DNA from: JAGDMJ01 sp963809695
GTDB taxonomy: Bacteria > Bacteroidota > Ignavibacteria > UBA10030 > UBA6906
Direction: 5' to 3'
NCBI GenBank assembly: GCA_963809695.1
Contig: CAWEKI010000006.1
Coordinates: forward strand, 558,001-622,000
DNA length: 64,000 bases
Shown: in pieces, positions 11,630 through 19,503 of the stretch
How the letters are laid out: each line of letters begins with the position of its first letter
How positions within the stretch are numbered: position 1 is the stretch's first letter
The notes under the pieces: generated by a model
Told to the model about the DNA's origin: nothing
Seen by the model: only the letters and a program-made list of their open reading frames with translations
Databases searched by the model: none
Program-made: the position numbers and the translations under genes

Positions 11630-12907
11630 ATGGGCGGCAAGGCAGCGATGATTCTCGTTTTCAGCCTCAGCTTCATTTTGGGCTACATTGGCCTAAACCT
11701 CAACCGGTATGCCACGGATGCGGTGGGCAACATGGCGTCGTACTACGATGCGTCCGCGTCGCACAACCTGGCGCTTGCCGGCGCAAACGTCGGGCTGTCG
11801 AAGTTTTACGAGGATACGACCTGGTACGGCACCATCAATCAGACGTTCAATAGCCCGAGCATGAGAGGGAGCTTCAGCGCCAGGATGGTCGATCTCGGGA
11901 GCAACAAAGCAATGCTCCGGAGCGTCTCGACCTACACAACCTGGTACGCCCATGACCTCCACGACACCGTTGAGGTCTACTTCAACAAGACTCGATTGAA
12001 CAGTTTTTCCATGTATGCATGGATGACGGACTTTGAAGGAAACGTTTTCTGGATCACCGGCGACACCGTGTGGGGACGTGTCCACTCCAATGGCAACCTG
12101 CATGTGAACGGAAAACCGGTCTTCATGGAGAAGGCGACGACGTCCAAGCAGTTCGACCCGAAGCCGGGTGTCGGCACAAACAAGGCCATCTTCAAGAAAG
12201 GGTATGAAACAGGGGTGGCAAGTATAACTTTTCCTTCGGATTTGAGCGACATCACTACGGCCTCAACGAGTGGCGGCAGGAAATACACCTCGCCCATCTG
12301 GGTGACGCTTGCTCCCGGCACATCTGCCAGTGGAGACGGCGTTGTATACATACGTTCCACGCAGTTCGGGGCGGTGGTAGATTCTATCTCGTTGAGCGAT
12401 CCGTCGTTCAACGGCGTCCTCCTGAGCACGGCACGGGTGAACGTACAGGGGACGCTGGATGGCCGCCTGACAATCGCATCACTTACGGATGTCTACGTGC
12501 AAAATGATATCGTGTATGAACAGAACCCTCTCGCAGGCAGCAGCGATGACCTGCTAGGGTTGGTGGCGGATCAAAATGTCGTGGTCGCGAATAACGCCGC
12601 CAACAACAGCAACTGTGTGGTCCAGGCCGCCATTTTCACCCGGGATGCGTCGTTCAGCGCTGAGAACTACAGTAGCCGGGGCCTCAGCGGTACCCTGCAG
12701 GTCCTTGGATCCATCGTCCAGAAAGAGCGGGGCGCGGTGGGGCAATTTTCCGGTTCGACCCTAACGTCAGGCTTCTACAAACGATACCGGTACGACGCCC
12801 GTCTTGAGGATCCTGCATATCGCCCCCCCTATTTCCCCGGGTTCTACGTGAAGACCTACGCCATCACGAACTGGTGGGAGAGCTACAGGATCTCAGACGT
12901 ACAGTAG
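11630..12907 (+). CDS. Membrane-anchored pilin-like protein 3 (PilX-like, DUF4900-type)
   Basis: 425 aa with an N-terminal transmembrane helix (residues 6-24) followed by NMASYYDASASHNLALAGAN, comparable to the start of PilX proteins. The central part contains VHSNGNLHVNGKPVF and LLSTARVNVQGTLDGR, a beta-helix-like pattern that I associate with DUF4900-type proteins. The C-terminal part is Tyr- and Pro-rich. Third and last gene of the operon, with a TGAGGAG ribosome binding site, followed 28 bases later by a strong terminator hairpin and then a group II intron. The three genes likely make components of one extracellular structure; no motor ATPase or secretin gene is in the window. Confidence 0.72.
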   Translation: MGGKAAMILVFSLSFILGYIGLNLNRYATDAVGNMASYYDASASHNLALAGANVGLSKFYEDTTWYGTINQTFNSPSMRGSFSARMVDLGSNKAMLRSVSTYTTWYAHDLHDTVEVYFNKTRLNSFSMYAWMTDFEGNVFWITGDTVWGRVHSNGNLHVNGKPVFMEKATTSKQFDPKPGVGTNKAIFKKGYETGVASITFPSDLSDITTASTSGGRKYTSPIWVTLAPGTSASGDGVVYIRSTQFGAVVDSISLSDPSFNGVLLSTARVNVQGTLDGRLTIASLTDVYVQNDIVYEQNPLAGSSDDLLGLVADQNVVVANNAANNSNCVVQAAIFTRDASFSAENYSSRGLSGTLQVLGSIVQKERGAVGQFSGSTLTSGFYKRYRYDARLEDPAYRPPYFPGFYVKTYAITNWWESYRISDVQ

Positions 12908-12935
12908 CGCCTTCGCTTGAACCGGGCTACCTTAT

Positions 12936-12971
12936 GCGCCCCGCTCGCCCACTGAGCGGGGCGCTCGTATT
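12936..12971 (+). terminator. Terminator of the pilin-like operon, target site of the intron
   Basis: Perfect 11-bp stem GCGCCCCGCTC (12936-12946) with GAGCGGGGCGC (12954-12964), loop GCCCACT, followed by TCGTATT. The group II intron begins at the next base, so the native T tract may have been interrupted. This arrangement is the typical landing site of group IIC introns. Confidence 0.8.
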
Positions 12972-14824
12972 GTACGCCCAGCATGACGTATACCTTGGAG
13001 GTGCAAGTCCTCCCAGAAGCCGACCATGGCGACTGAAGCAAAGCGCAACTGCAGAAGGGTGACCGACTGTGGGAAGGAAGCGTGGAGCGCAACCGCGGGC
13101 CGACGAACAGAAACCGGATAGGAGGCAGTGCCGATCAGGGCGAGCGGGCAATTGACCGCAAAGCTCCCATGGTCAACGATCAGGCGCTGTAAATCCGGCG
13201 GTCGCGCGGCGAAGGGTAGACATCTTATCTGGGGAGATCTCGCCTTATGCCTGAAAGGGTGACGCGATGAGCGGTGCGAGAAGTCAGCAGAGGCCGTAGT
13301 AGGTGCGGGGGGTGCCCCGCGGCGAAGGGCCAAACAGAAAGAAGAGCAGAGGAAACGATGCGCCTCAAAGACACATGGCCTCAGATGTCCGGGCAACTGG
13401 AACTCCCACTGGAAGGCAGGGGTGAAGCCCCGAGAGTTCAGCGGAGTGAGGAAGTGCCGATGGCGGCTCGCGCAACCGAAGGCTCGGGAAGATGCGACCT
13501 GATGGAAATGGCGGTACGCCGCGCAAATCTTCAGGCTGCACTGAAGCGCGTCAAGAGTAACAAAGGGAGTCCGGGAATCGACGGGATGACCGTGGACGAA
13601 CTGAGCGCACACCTGAAGGGACACTGGGAGACGATCCGCGAACAACTGCTCGCGGGGACCTACCAGCCCCAGAGGGTGAAGCGACAGCTTATTCCCAAGA
13701 GCGGGGGAGGGATGCGGGAGCTTGGCATTCCGACCGTGCTCGACCGGTTCATCCAGCAGGCGATGCTGCAAGTCCTGCAGTCGGAACTGGATGGTGGGTT
13801 TTCGCGGCACAGCTACGGGTTCCGACCGGGCAAGAGGGCGCATCAGGCAGTATGCACCGCGCAGAAGTACGTCCAGGAAGGATACCGATGGGTGGTGGAC
13901 GTGGACTTAGAGAAGTTCTTCGACCGCGTCAATCACGATGTGCTGATGGGCAAACTCGCCAAGCGTGTAAGGGACCGCCGGGTGCTCATGATTATCCGCC
14001 GCTATCTGGAGGCGGGCGTCATGGAGCACGGTGGGGTGGTGATAGAACGTTATGAGGGAACGCCGCAAGGTGGACCCCTGTCACCGCTATTGGCCAACGT
14101 GTTGCTCGATGAAGTCGACAAGGAGTTGGAGAAGCGTGGACACCGGTTCGTCAGGTATGCGGATGATTGCAACGTATACATGCAATCACGCCATGCGGGC
14201 GAGCGGGTCATGCGCCTGCTCCGGAAGCTCTTCACAGGGCTGAAACTCCGCATCAACGAATCGAAAAGCGCGGTTGATCTGGCGCAACGCCGCAAGATCC
14301 TGGGGTACTCGTTCTGGGTAGCCTCGGGAAAAGTGGTGAAACGCCGGGTAAGCAAGAAGGCGATCAAAGCGATGAAAGACCGGGTACGGGAGATCACGAA
14401 ACGTAACCGGGGCAGGAGCATCGGACAAGTGGTGGCGGAGTTGCGAAGCTATCTCGTAGGCTGGAAGGAGTACTACCGGCTTGCAGATACTCCAAAGATC
14501 TTCACCGCACTTGACGAATGGATCCGCCACCGCTTGAGAGCCTTACACCTGAAGCAGTGGAAACGGGGCACGACCATCTACCGGGAACTCCGTTCCCGCG
14601 GCATGTCGCGCGACTCCGCCGCCAAGGTTGCCTCCCATGGCCGCAGTTGGTGGAACAACTCCGCCATGGCGATCCATCTAGCGCTCCCGAACACGTACTT
14701 CGACCAACTCCAGCTTCCTCGATTGGCTGGATAAACAATCACTTTCTGAACCGCCCGGTGCGGACCCGCATGCCGGGTGGTGTGGCAGGGGTCGTCGGGG
14801 ATTACCCGACGCCCCTATGCCGAT
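12972..14824 (+). mobile_element. Group IIC intron with reverse transcriptase ORF
   Basis: The 5' end GTACGCCCAGCATGA is close to the GTGYG-CCC-GCATG start of bacterial class C introns and is followed by the domain I helix GGAGGTGCAAGTCCTCC. The ORF lies in domain IV. Domain V is recognisable around 14749-14786 (CCGCCCGGTGCGGACC and its partner GCATGCCGGGTGG). Domain VI is the helix GGCAGGGG...CCCCTATGCC at about 14783-14820, with a bulged A near 14817. That A is seven bases before the proposed 3' end CGAT at 14824, the normal branch-point distance. Insertion immediately after a terminator hairpin agrees with class C targeting. The ends were read by eye and may be off by a few bases. Confidence 0.82.
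13358..14734 (+). CDS. ltrA: Group II intron reverse transcriptase/maturase
   Basis: 458-aa intron-encoded protein that promotes splicing of its host intron and copies it into DNA. Reverse transcriptase blocks are visible: KGSPGIDGMTVDEL near residue 70, QGGPLSPLLANVLLDE, and the catalytic YADD in RFVRYADDCNVY near residue 267. The maturase (X/GIIM) domain follows, with LRSYLVGWKEYYRL and a basic C-terminus. No HNH endonuclease domain is present, typical for class C. ATG 13358 follows GAGGAAACG; an in-frame start at 13274 would extend into structured intron RNA. The frame is intact, so the element may be active. Confidence 0.95.
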   Translation: MRLKDTWPQMSGQLELPLEGRGEAPRVQRSEEVPMAARATEGSGRCDLMEMAVRRANLQAALKRVKSNKGSPGIDGMTVDELSAHLKGHWETIREQLLAGTYQPQRVKRQLIPKSGGGMRELGIPTVLDRFIQQAMLQVLQSELDGGFSRHSYGFRPGKRAHQAVCTAQKYVQEGYRWVVDVDLEKFFDRVNHDVLMGKLAKRVRDRRVLMIIRRYLEAGVMEHGGVVIERYEGTPQGGPLSPLLANVLLDEVDKELEKRGHRFVRYADDCNVYMQSRHAGERVMRLLRKLFTGLKLRINESKSAVDLAQRRKILGYSFWVASGKVVKRRVSKKAIKAMKDRVREITKRNRGRSIGQVVAELRSYLVGWKEYYRLADTPKIFTALDEWIRHRLRALHLKQWKRGTTIYRELRSRGMSRDSAAKVASHGRSWWNNSAMAIHLALPNTYFDQLQLPRLAG

Positions 14825-14907
14825 CCCAGCTTCGACATTAAGCCCCATCTTTCACCAATGCCATGGTTTTTTCGCAGCAAGCCTCCTGAAGGAGGTTCGA
14901 ACCGCAC

Positions 14908-14955
14908 TTGACTTCAAGAAAGAATACTCTTATGATTGACTAATCAGTCAGTCAA
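14908..14955 (+). promoter_or_regulatory. Promoter and palindromic operator of the TetR-led operon
   Basis: TTGACT (14908-14913), a 17-base spacer and TATGAT (14931-14936) form a near-consensus sigma-70 promoter. Overlapping the -10 end is the inverted repeat TTGACT-N8-AGTCAA (14936-14955), which also contains TGACT-N4-AGTCA. A TetR dimer binding there would block RNA polymerase, so the regulator probably represses its own operon. The start codon is 21 bases downstream of the repeat. Confidence 0.75.
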
Positions 14956-14976
14956 CCACACCGCAGGCCGGACACC

Positions 14977-15573
14977 ATGTCTCCTCGCTCGCGTGAGCAG
15001 TTTAAAACCCTCCGGCACAAAAGCCGCCAGGCTATCCTGAATGCCGCGCTCCCCCTCTTTGCCCGGAAAGGCTATTCGCGCACCACAACGGACGAGATCG
15101 CCCGGCGTGCCCGGATCTCGAAAGGGCTTATCTATAACTATTTCTCCAGCAAAGAGGAGATACTTGAGAGCCTGATCGTCGAAAGCTTCGAGAAGGCCTT
15201 CCCGATGCTCACCGCGCCCCCGGACGAGGCCGACTCCCGCGCCGCGCTCGAAGAACTGATCCATACCTGGTTTCACCTGATCCGATCTGACTCGGACTTC
15301 GTCCGCCTTGGCTTCCAACTCCACACCGGCGACGGCTTCAAGAAACTGATGCGGCGCAAGCAGGAGCAGCTTGCACACACGTTCCTGCGGGGCCTTACGG
15401 AAATCTTCAAACGCCTCGGCTCCTCCCACCCGGAGATGGACACGGTCATCCTGGGCTCCATCATTGACGGCGTCAGCCTGAACTATACCGCTGCACCTGC
15501 AACGTTCCCGCTGGATCAGGTGGAACGGCACCTCGTGAGCATGTACTGCCTTCCTAAAAGGAGGAAGTCATGA
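14977..15573 (+). CDS. TetR/AcrR family transcriptional regulator
   Basis: 198 aa. The N-terminal helix-turn-helix (residues about 13-60) reads RQAILNAALPLFARKGYS, then TTTDEIARRARISKG and LIYNYFSSKEEIL, all classic TetR features. The C-terminal ligand-binding domain is helical and typical in length. It is the first gene of a six-gene operon: its stop overlaps the ATG of the LolA-like gene (ATGA at 15570-15573). The operator in its promoter suggests autoregulation, with release by a hydrophobic or envelope-stress ligand; the ligand is unknown. Confidence 0.9.
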   Translation: MSPRSREQFKTLRHKSRQAILNAALPLFARKGYSRTTTDEIARRARISKGLIYNYFSSKEEILESLIVESFEKAFPMLTAPPDEADSRAALEELIHTWFHLIRSDSDFVRLGFQLHTGDGFKKLMRRKQEQLAHTFLRGLTEIFKRLGSSHPEMDTVILGSIIDGVSLNYTAAPATFPLDQVERHLVSMYCLPKRRKS

Positions 15574-16316
15574 TGCGTAGAAACTTCGTTCTCGCGATTA
15601 CCTTGGCCTGCATGACCACACTGCACGCCCAGGATGCGCGGGAGATCGTGCGGAAAGCCAACGACCTGATGCGGGGATCGAGCACCTATACCGAGTTCTC
15701 CATGACTATCGAGAAACCGGAATGGTCGCGTACCGTAGAAATGAAAGCATGGTCGCTCGAGCCGGACTATTCCCTCGTGTACGTAACCGAACCGGCCCGG
15801 GACCGCGGGAGCGTCACCCTGAAACGGAAGAACGAGGTATGGAACTGGCTTCCTTCCGTTCAGCGCGTGATCAAAATTCCCCCCTCCATGATGCTGCAAT
15901 CCTGGATGGGATCGGACTTTACCAATGATGACCTGGTGCGGCAGTCCTCCATCGTCGAAGATTATACGCAGGCGATTGCTGGGGAGGACACTGTGGCAGG
16001 GCGCCAATGCTGGAAGATCGAGCTCATACCCAAGCCGGACGCGGGAGTGGTCTGGGGAAAACTGTACATGTGGATCTCGCACCCGGGGTATATCGAGCTC
16101 CGGACCGATTTCTACGATGAAGACGGCACGCGCATCAAAACGTTCACCGGGAGCGACATCAAGACGTTCGACGGCCGTTCCATTGCTTCCCACTGGGAGA
16201 TGATCCCTGTCCAGGAGCCGGGCAAAAAGACGGTGCTCGATTATCGGCTGCTCGATTTCAACGTCAAGTTCGATCAGTCGTTCTTTTCCGAACAAAACAT
16301 GAAGCGGGTCCGGTAG
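15570..16316 (+). CDS. Outer-membrane lipoprotein-sorting (LolA-like) periplasmic protein
   Basis: 248 aa with a signal peptide (hydrophobic core FVLAITLACMTTLHA). The mature protein belongs to the LolA/LolB-like unclosed beta-barrel family (COG2834 type): REIVRKANDLMRG, SMTIEKPEWSRT, WNWLPSVQRVIKIPP, TFTGSDIKTFDG. Such proteins bind an acyl chain or lipid and carry it across the periplasm. A very good AAAGGAGGAA stands before the ATG. Position between the regulator and the permeases suggests it hands cargo from the ABC complex to the outer membrane barrel at the end of the operon; the cargo is not known. Confidence 0.85.
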   Translation: MMRRNFVLAITLACMTTLHAQDAREIVRKANDLMRGSSTYTEFSMTIEKPEWSRTVEMKAWSLEPDYSLVYVTEPARDRGSVTLKRKNEVWNWLPSVQRVIKIPPSMMLQSWMGSDFTNDDLVRQSSIVEDYTQAIAGEDTVAGRQCWKIELIPKPDAGVVWGKLYMWISHPGYIELRTDFYDEDGTRIKTFTGSDIKTFDGRSIASHWEMIPVQEPGKKTVLDYRLLDFNVKFDQSFFSEQNMKRVR

Positions 16317-16318
16317 CC

Positions 16319-17587
16319 ATGCCCACGTCCCGGCACACTGCGGCGTACCGCCGCGGCTTCAGCTTTTTCTTTCTCCTCCTTGCCTGGCGCAATCTCTGGC
16401 GCAATAAGCGGCGGACCGTGATCGCAGGAGCCTCGGTGCTCTTTGCCGTGCTGCTCGCAGCCGTCATGTCGTCCATGGGAGCCGGGTCGCATGAGTACAT
16501 GATCCAGTCGGCGGTCGGCTTCTATACTGGACACATCCAGATTCATGGAGTCGACTATTGGGAAAAACGCTCGCTCGATCAAAGCATCCTCCTGGACCCG
16601 GCCATGCTTGATTCTCTGCGCTCCGTACCCCATGTCGTTCATGTCGTTCCCCGACTGGAGACGGCTGCGTTGATCTCGCACGGCAACGCAACACGCGTCT
16701 CTCCGGTGATCGGTGTTGATCCGGGTCCCGAAGACGCCATGACGGGGCTGGGAAAACGGATCATCCGGGGATCGCCTCTGGCGCAGTGGACCAGCGGCGC
16801 GCTGCTCGCGGAAGGTCTCGCACGTCTGCTCGGGGTGGATGTCGGGGACAGCGTGGTTGTCTACGGACAAGGGTATCAGGGGGTGACGGCCGCCGCCATG
16901 GTGCGTGTTGCCGGCATCGTGCGCTTTCCGGTCCCTGATCTGAACAATGCCATGTTCTATCTGCCGCTCGGCCGTGCACAGGACCTCCTTTCCGCGCCGG
17001 GACGAGTGACCGCAATTGCGCTTTTGGTGGAGAGTGACGACGACGTAGATCAGGTCGCCGCCACTGTCCGCACAATGACCGGGGCCGGAGCCGAAGTCAT
17101 GACGTGGCGCCAGATGTTGCCCGAACTTCTCCAGGCGATCCAGGCAGACAACGGTGGTACGATCATCATGTTGCTGATCCTGTATGTTGTGATTGGCTTT
17201 GGTATCTTCGGTACCGTCATGATGATGACAGCCGAACGCACCCGGGAGTTCGGCATCACCATTGCCCTGGGAATGAAACGCTGGCGTCTCATGGCCATTA
17301 CGATGTTGGAAGCCCTGATGGTATCGATGATGGGTGCCTGTGCCGGCATCCTCGTGGCCATTCCCGCCATTCTTTACTTTTTCTATCACCCGATCTGGCT
17401 CGGTGGTGACTACGCGAAAGCGATGCTGGCATATGGCATGGAGCCCATCGTTCCCTTCAGCGTTGACCCGATGGTCTTCCTGATTCAAGGAATCGTGGTC
17501 TTTTTCATGGGGGCTGTCAGCGGACTCTATCCGCTCTTTGTCCTCCGGCGGCTGGAGCCGGTCCGCGCCATGCGGGGAGGGAGATAG
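16319..17587 (+). CDS. ABC transporter permease, FtsX/LolC/MacB type (1)
   Basis: 422 aa. A basic start ending AWRNLWRNKRRT precedes the first transmembrane helix (about residues 32-52). A large periplasmic MacB-like domain of about 220 residues follows. Three C-terminal helices (near residues 277-410) complete the FtsX fold, with GIFGTVMMMTAERTREFG and the coupling segment IALGMKRW. This is the membrane subunit type that works mechanically on periplasmic substrates rather than forming a pore. It begins two bases after the LolA-like stop codon and ends two bases before permease 2. Confidence 0.9.
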   Translation: MPTSRHTAAYRRGFSFFFLLLAWRNLWRNKRRTVIAGASVLFAVLLAAVMSSMGAGSHEYMIQSAVGFYTGHIQIHGVDYWEKRSLDQSILLDPAMLDSLRSVPHVVHVVPRLETAALISHGNATRVSPVIGVDPGPEDAMTGLGKRIIRGSPLAQWTSGALLAEGLARLLGVDVGDSVVVYGQGYQGVTAAAMVRVAGIVRFPVPDLNNAMFYLPLGRAQDLLSAPGRVTAIALLVESDDDVDQVAATVRTMTGAGAEVMTWRQMLPELLQAIQADNGGTIIMLLILYVVIGFGIFGTVMMMTAERTREFGITIALGMKRWRLMAITMLEALMVSMMGACAGILVAIPAILYFFYHPIWLGGDYAKAMLAYGMEPIVPFSVDPMVFLIQGIVVFFMGAVSGLYPLFVLRRLEPVRAMRGGR

Positions 17588-17588
17588 C

Positions 17589-18800
17589 ATGCTTGCGCTC
17601 ATTGCATGGAAAAATATCTGGAGGAACAAACGGCGCAGTGTCATCATGGTTACCGCCATCGCGCTCGGATTGTGGGGCGGGATCTTTGCGGTGGGCATTT
17701 TTACCGGGATGTATGATACGATGGTGAGCTCTGCGATCGACCGGGACCTGACGCATTTGCAGGTTCATGTCCGGGGATTCCGCGACCAACGCCTGATCAA
17801 CATGGCGCTTCCGGATCCGGAAGCCATCTCGGATTCCATTCGGATCATCCCCGGTGTCAAGGCGGTCTCGCCACGAACAGTGATCGAAGGGATGGGTTCT
17901 TCGCCCACCTCTTCGCAGGGAGTGAACATCGTTGGTGTCGACCCCGCCACCGAGCGCAACGCGACAGGAATCGCCCGGCGCATGGTGGAGGGAAGGTTCT
18001 TCGAAGGTCCCGAGCGCCTGCCGGTCCTCATAGGCCGAAAGCTCGCCGAGAAACTCGGATTGAAGATGAAGGGAAAACTCGTTCTGAGTTTCCAGGGGCC
18101 GGATGGAGCGATCCAATATGGCGCTTTCCGGATCGCAGGCATTTTTGACACAGAATCGACTGCATTCGACGAGGGAACGGTCTTTGTCCGGCGTGATGAT
18201 CTCGCAAGACTCATTGATACGCTACTGGTGCATGAGCTAGCCGTCCGTCTTACTGCGAACGACAGCCTGGAGGCTGTCAGGCGCAAAGTTGTGGCGAGAT
18301 TTCCGGACCTCCAGGTGGAAACATGGAAGGATCTCGCCCCGGAACTCAAGCTCACCGAGACAGCGGACGTCACAATGACCATTTTTCTCGGCATTATCCT
18401 CCTGGCACTCGTCTTCGGCATCACCAATACCATGCTCATGTCGGTCCTGGACCGGGTGCGGGAGTTCGGCGTGTTGATGGCTGTAGGCATGAAGAGGGGA
18501 AAAGTGTTCGGCATGATCGTCCTGGAGACGCTCTTCCTCTCGATAACGGGGAGCGTGGTTGGTGTTCTCCTGGGTGCGCTGTCAGTGGTCTGGACAGCCC
18601 GCTCCGGCATCAAACTTTCCTGGTTCTCCGAGGGTCTTTCGCTCTACGGGATCAGCAGCATGCTCTATCCTGTCGTCCACTCGCCGGTCTATTGGATGCT
18701 CGGTGTGATGGTGATAATTGCGGCGTGCGCGGCCGCGGTCTACCCTGCGTTGAAAGCCATCCGCCTGCGCCCGGCATCAGCTATCTCCACATTTGGATAA
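17589..18800 (+). CDS. ABC transporter permease, FtsX/LolE/MacB type (2)
   Basis: 403 aa, a paralogue of the preceding permease with the same layout: start AWKNIWRNKRRS, one N-terminal helix, a periplasmic domain (about 45-260), and three C-terminal helices with FGITNTMLMSVLDRVREFG and MAVGMKRGK. Together the pair forms a heterodimer like LolCE. ATG 17589 lies one base after the previous stop; an upstream in-frame start would overlap that gene. The shared cytoplasmic coupling motifs indicate both contact the same ATPase, encoded next. Confidence 0.9.
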   Translation: MLALIAWKNIWRNKRRSVIMVTAIALGLWGGIFAVGIFTGMYDTMVSSAIDRDLTHLQVHVRGFRDQRLINMALPDPEAISDSIRIIPGVKAVSPRTVIEGMGSSPTSSQGVNIVGVDPATERNATGIARRMVEGRFFEGPERLPVLIGRKLAEKLGLKMKGKLVLSFQGPDGAIQYGAFRIAGIFDTESTAFDEGTVFVRRDDLARLIDTLLVHELAVRLTANDSLEAVRRKVVARFPDLQVETWKDLAPELKLTETADVTMTIFLGIILLALVFGITNTMLMSVLDRVREFGVLMAVGMKRGKVFGMIVLETLFLSITGSVVGVLLGALSVVWTARSGIKLSWFSEGLSLYGISSMLYPVVHSPVYWMLGVMVIIAACAAAVYPALKAIRLRPASAISTFG

Positions 18801-18804
18801 TCCC

Positions 18805-19503
18805 ATGGCCCTGATCAGCATCACGAATGTCGCCAGAACATATAATCTCACGTCGGTCCCGGTCCACGCACTGAATGGCGTGACACTGAGCATTGAGAAG
18901 GGGGAATTCACCGCCATCGTGGGGCCTTCCGGTTCCGGCAAGACCACGCTCCTCAATATCATTGGCGGGCTCGACCCACCGACCTCGGGCTCCGTAGTCA
19001 TTGATGATGTGGATATCTCGTCCATGAAGAAGGATGACCTGATCGACTTCCGGCTCTGGCATATCGGATTTGTCTTCCAGGCGTTCAACCTGATCCCTGT
19101 CCTGACGGCGCAGGAGAATGTGGAGTTCATCATGCTGCTTCAGGGCGTCGACAAGACGGAGAGGGAGCAACGTACGAAGGAACTGCTGGAAGCGGTTGGC
19201 CTGGCAGAGCGGGGACACAACCGCCCCGCCGAGCTTTCCGGGGGACAACAGCAGCGTGTGGCGGTTGCACGGGCGCTGGCATCGCACCCCTCGTTCGTGC
19301 TTGCCGACGAACCAACGGCAAACCTGGACACCAAAGCAGCCATGGCGTTGCTCGAACTGATGGAGCATCTCAACCACGAGCATGGGATGACATTTCTCTT
19401 CTCCACCCATGATTCGAGGGTCATCCAGCGCGCACATCGGGTGGTGACGCTCGAAGACGGCACGATCAAGTCAGACACCATAAACGAACAGGCGCATGCA
19501 TGA
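18805..19503 (+). CDS. ABC transporter ATP-binding protein, LolD/MacB type
   Basis: 232 aa with all nucleotide-binding motifs: Walker A GPSGSGKTT near residue 38, Q-loop FVFQAFNLIPVLTAQEN, signature LSGGQQQRVAVARAL near 141, Walker B VLADEPTANLD and the switch histidine in STHDSRVI. It powers the two permeases. The conserved start MALISITNVARTY fits ATG 18805; the TTG at 18793 in the same frame is less likely. It overlaps the next gene by four bases (ATGA). Confidence 0.93.
   Translation: MALISITNVARTYNLTSVPVHALNGVTLSIEKGEFTAIVGPSGSGKTTLLNIIGGLDPPTSGSVVIDDVDISSMKKDDLIDFRLWHIGFVFQAFNLIPVLTAQENVEFIMLLQGVDKTEREQRTKELLEAVGLAERGHNRPAELSGGQQQRVAVARALASHPSFVLADEPTANLDTKAAMALLELMEHLNHEHGMTFLFSTHDSRVIQRAHRVVTLEDGTIKSDTINEQAHA

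Noticed and set aside
12972..14824. Retron or CRISPR-associated reverse transcriptase
   Set aside because: The clear domain V/VI sequence, maturase domain and terminator-adjacent insertion identify a group II intron.
14882..14895. CCTCC-TGAA-GGAGG hairpin upstream of the TetR promoter
   Set aside because: The stem is only five base pairs with no T tract; it lies between the intron end and the promoter and is more likely chance.
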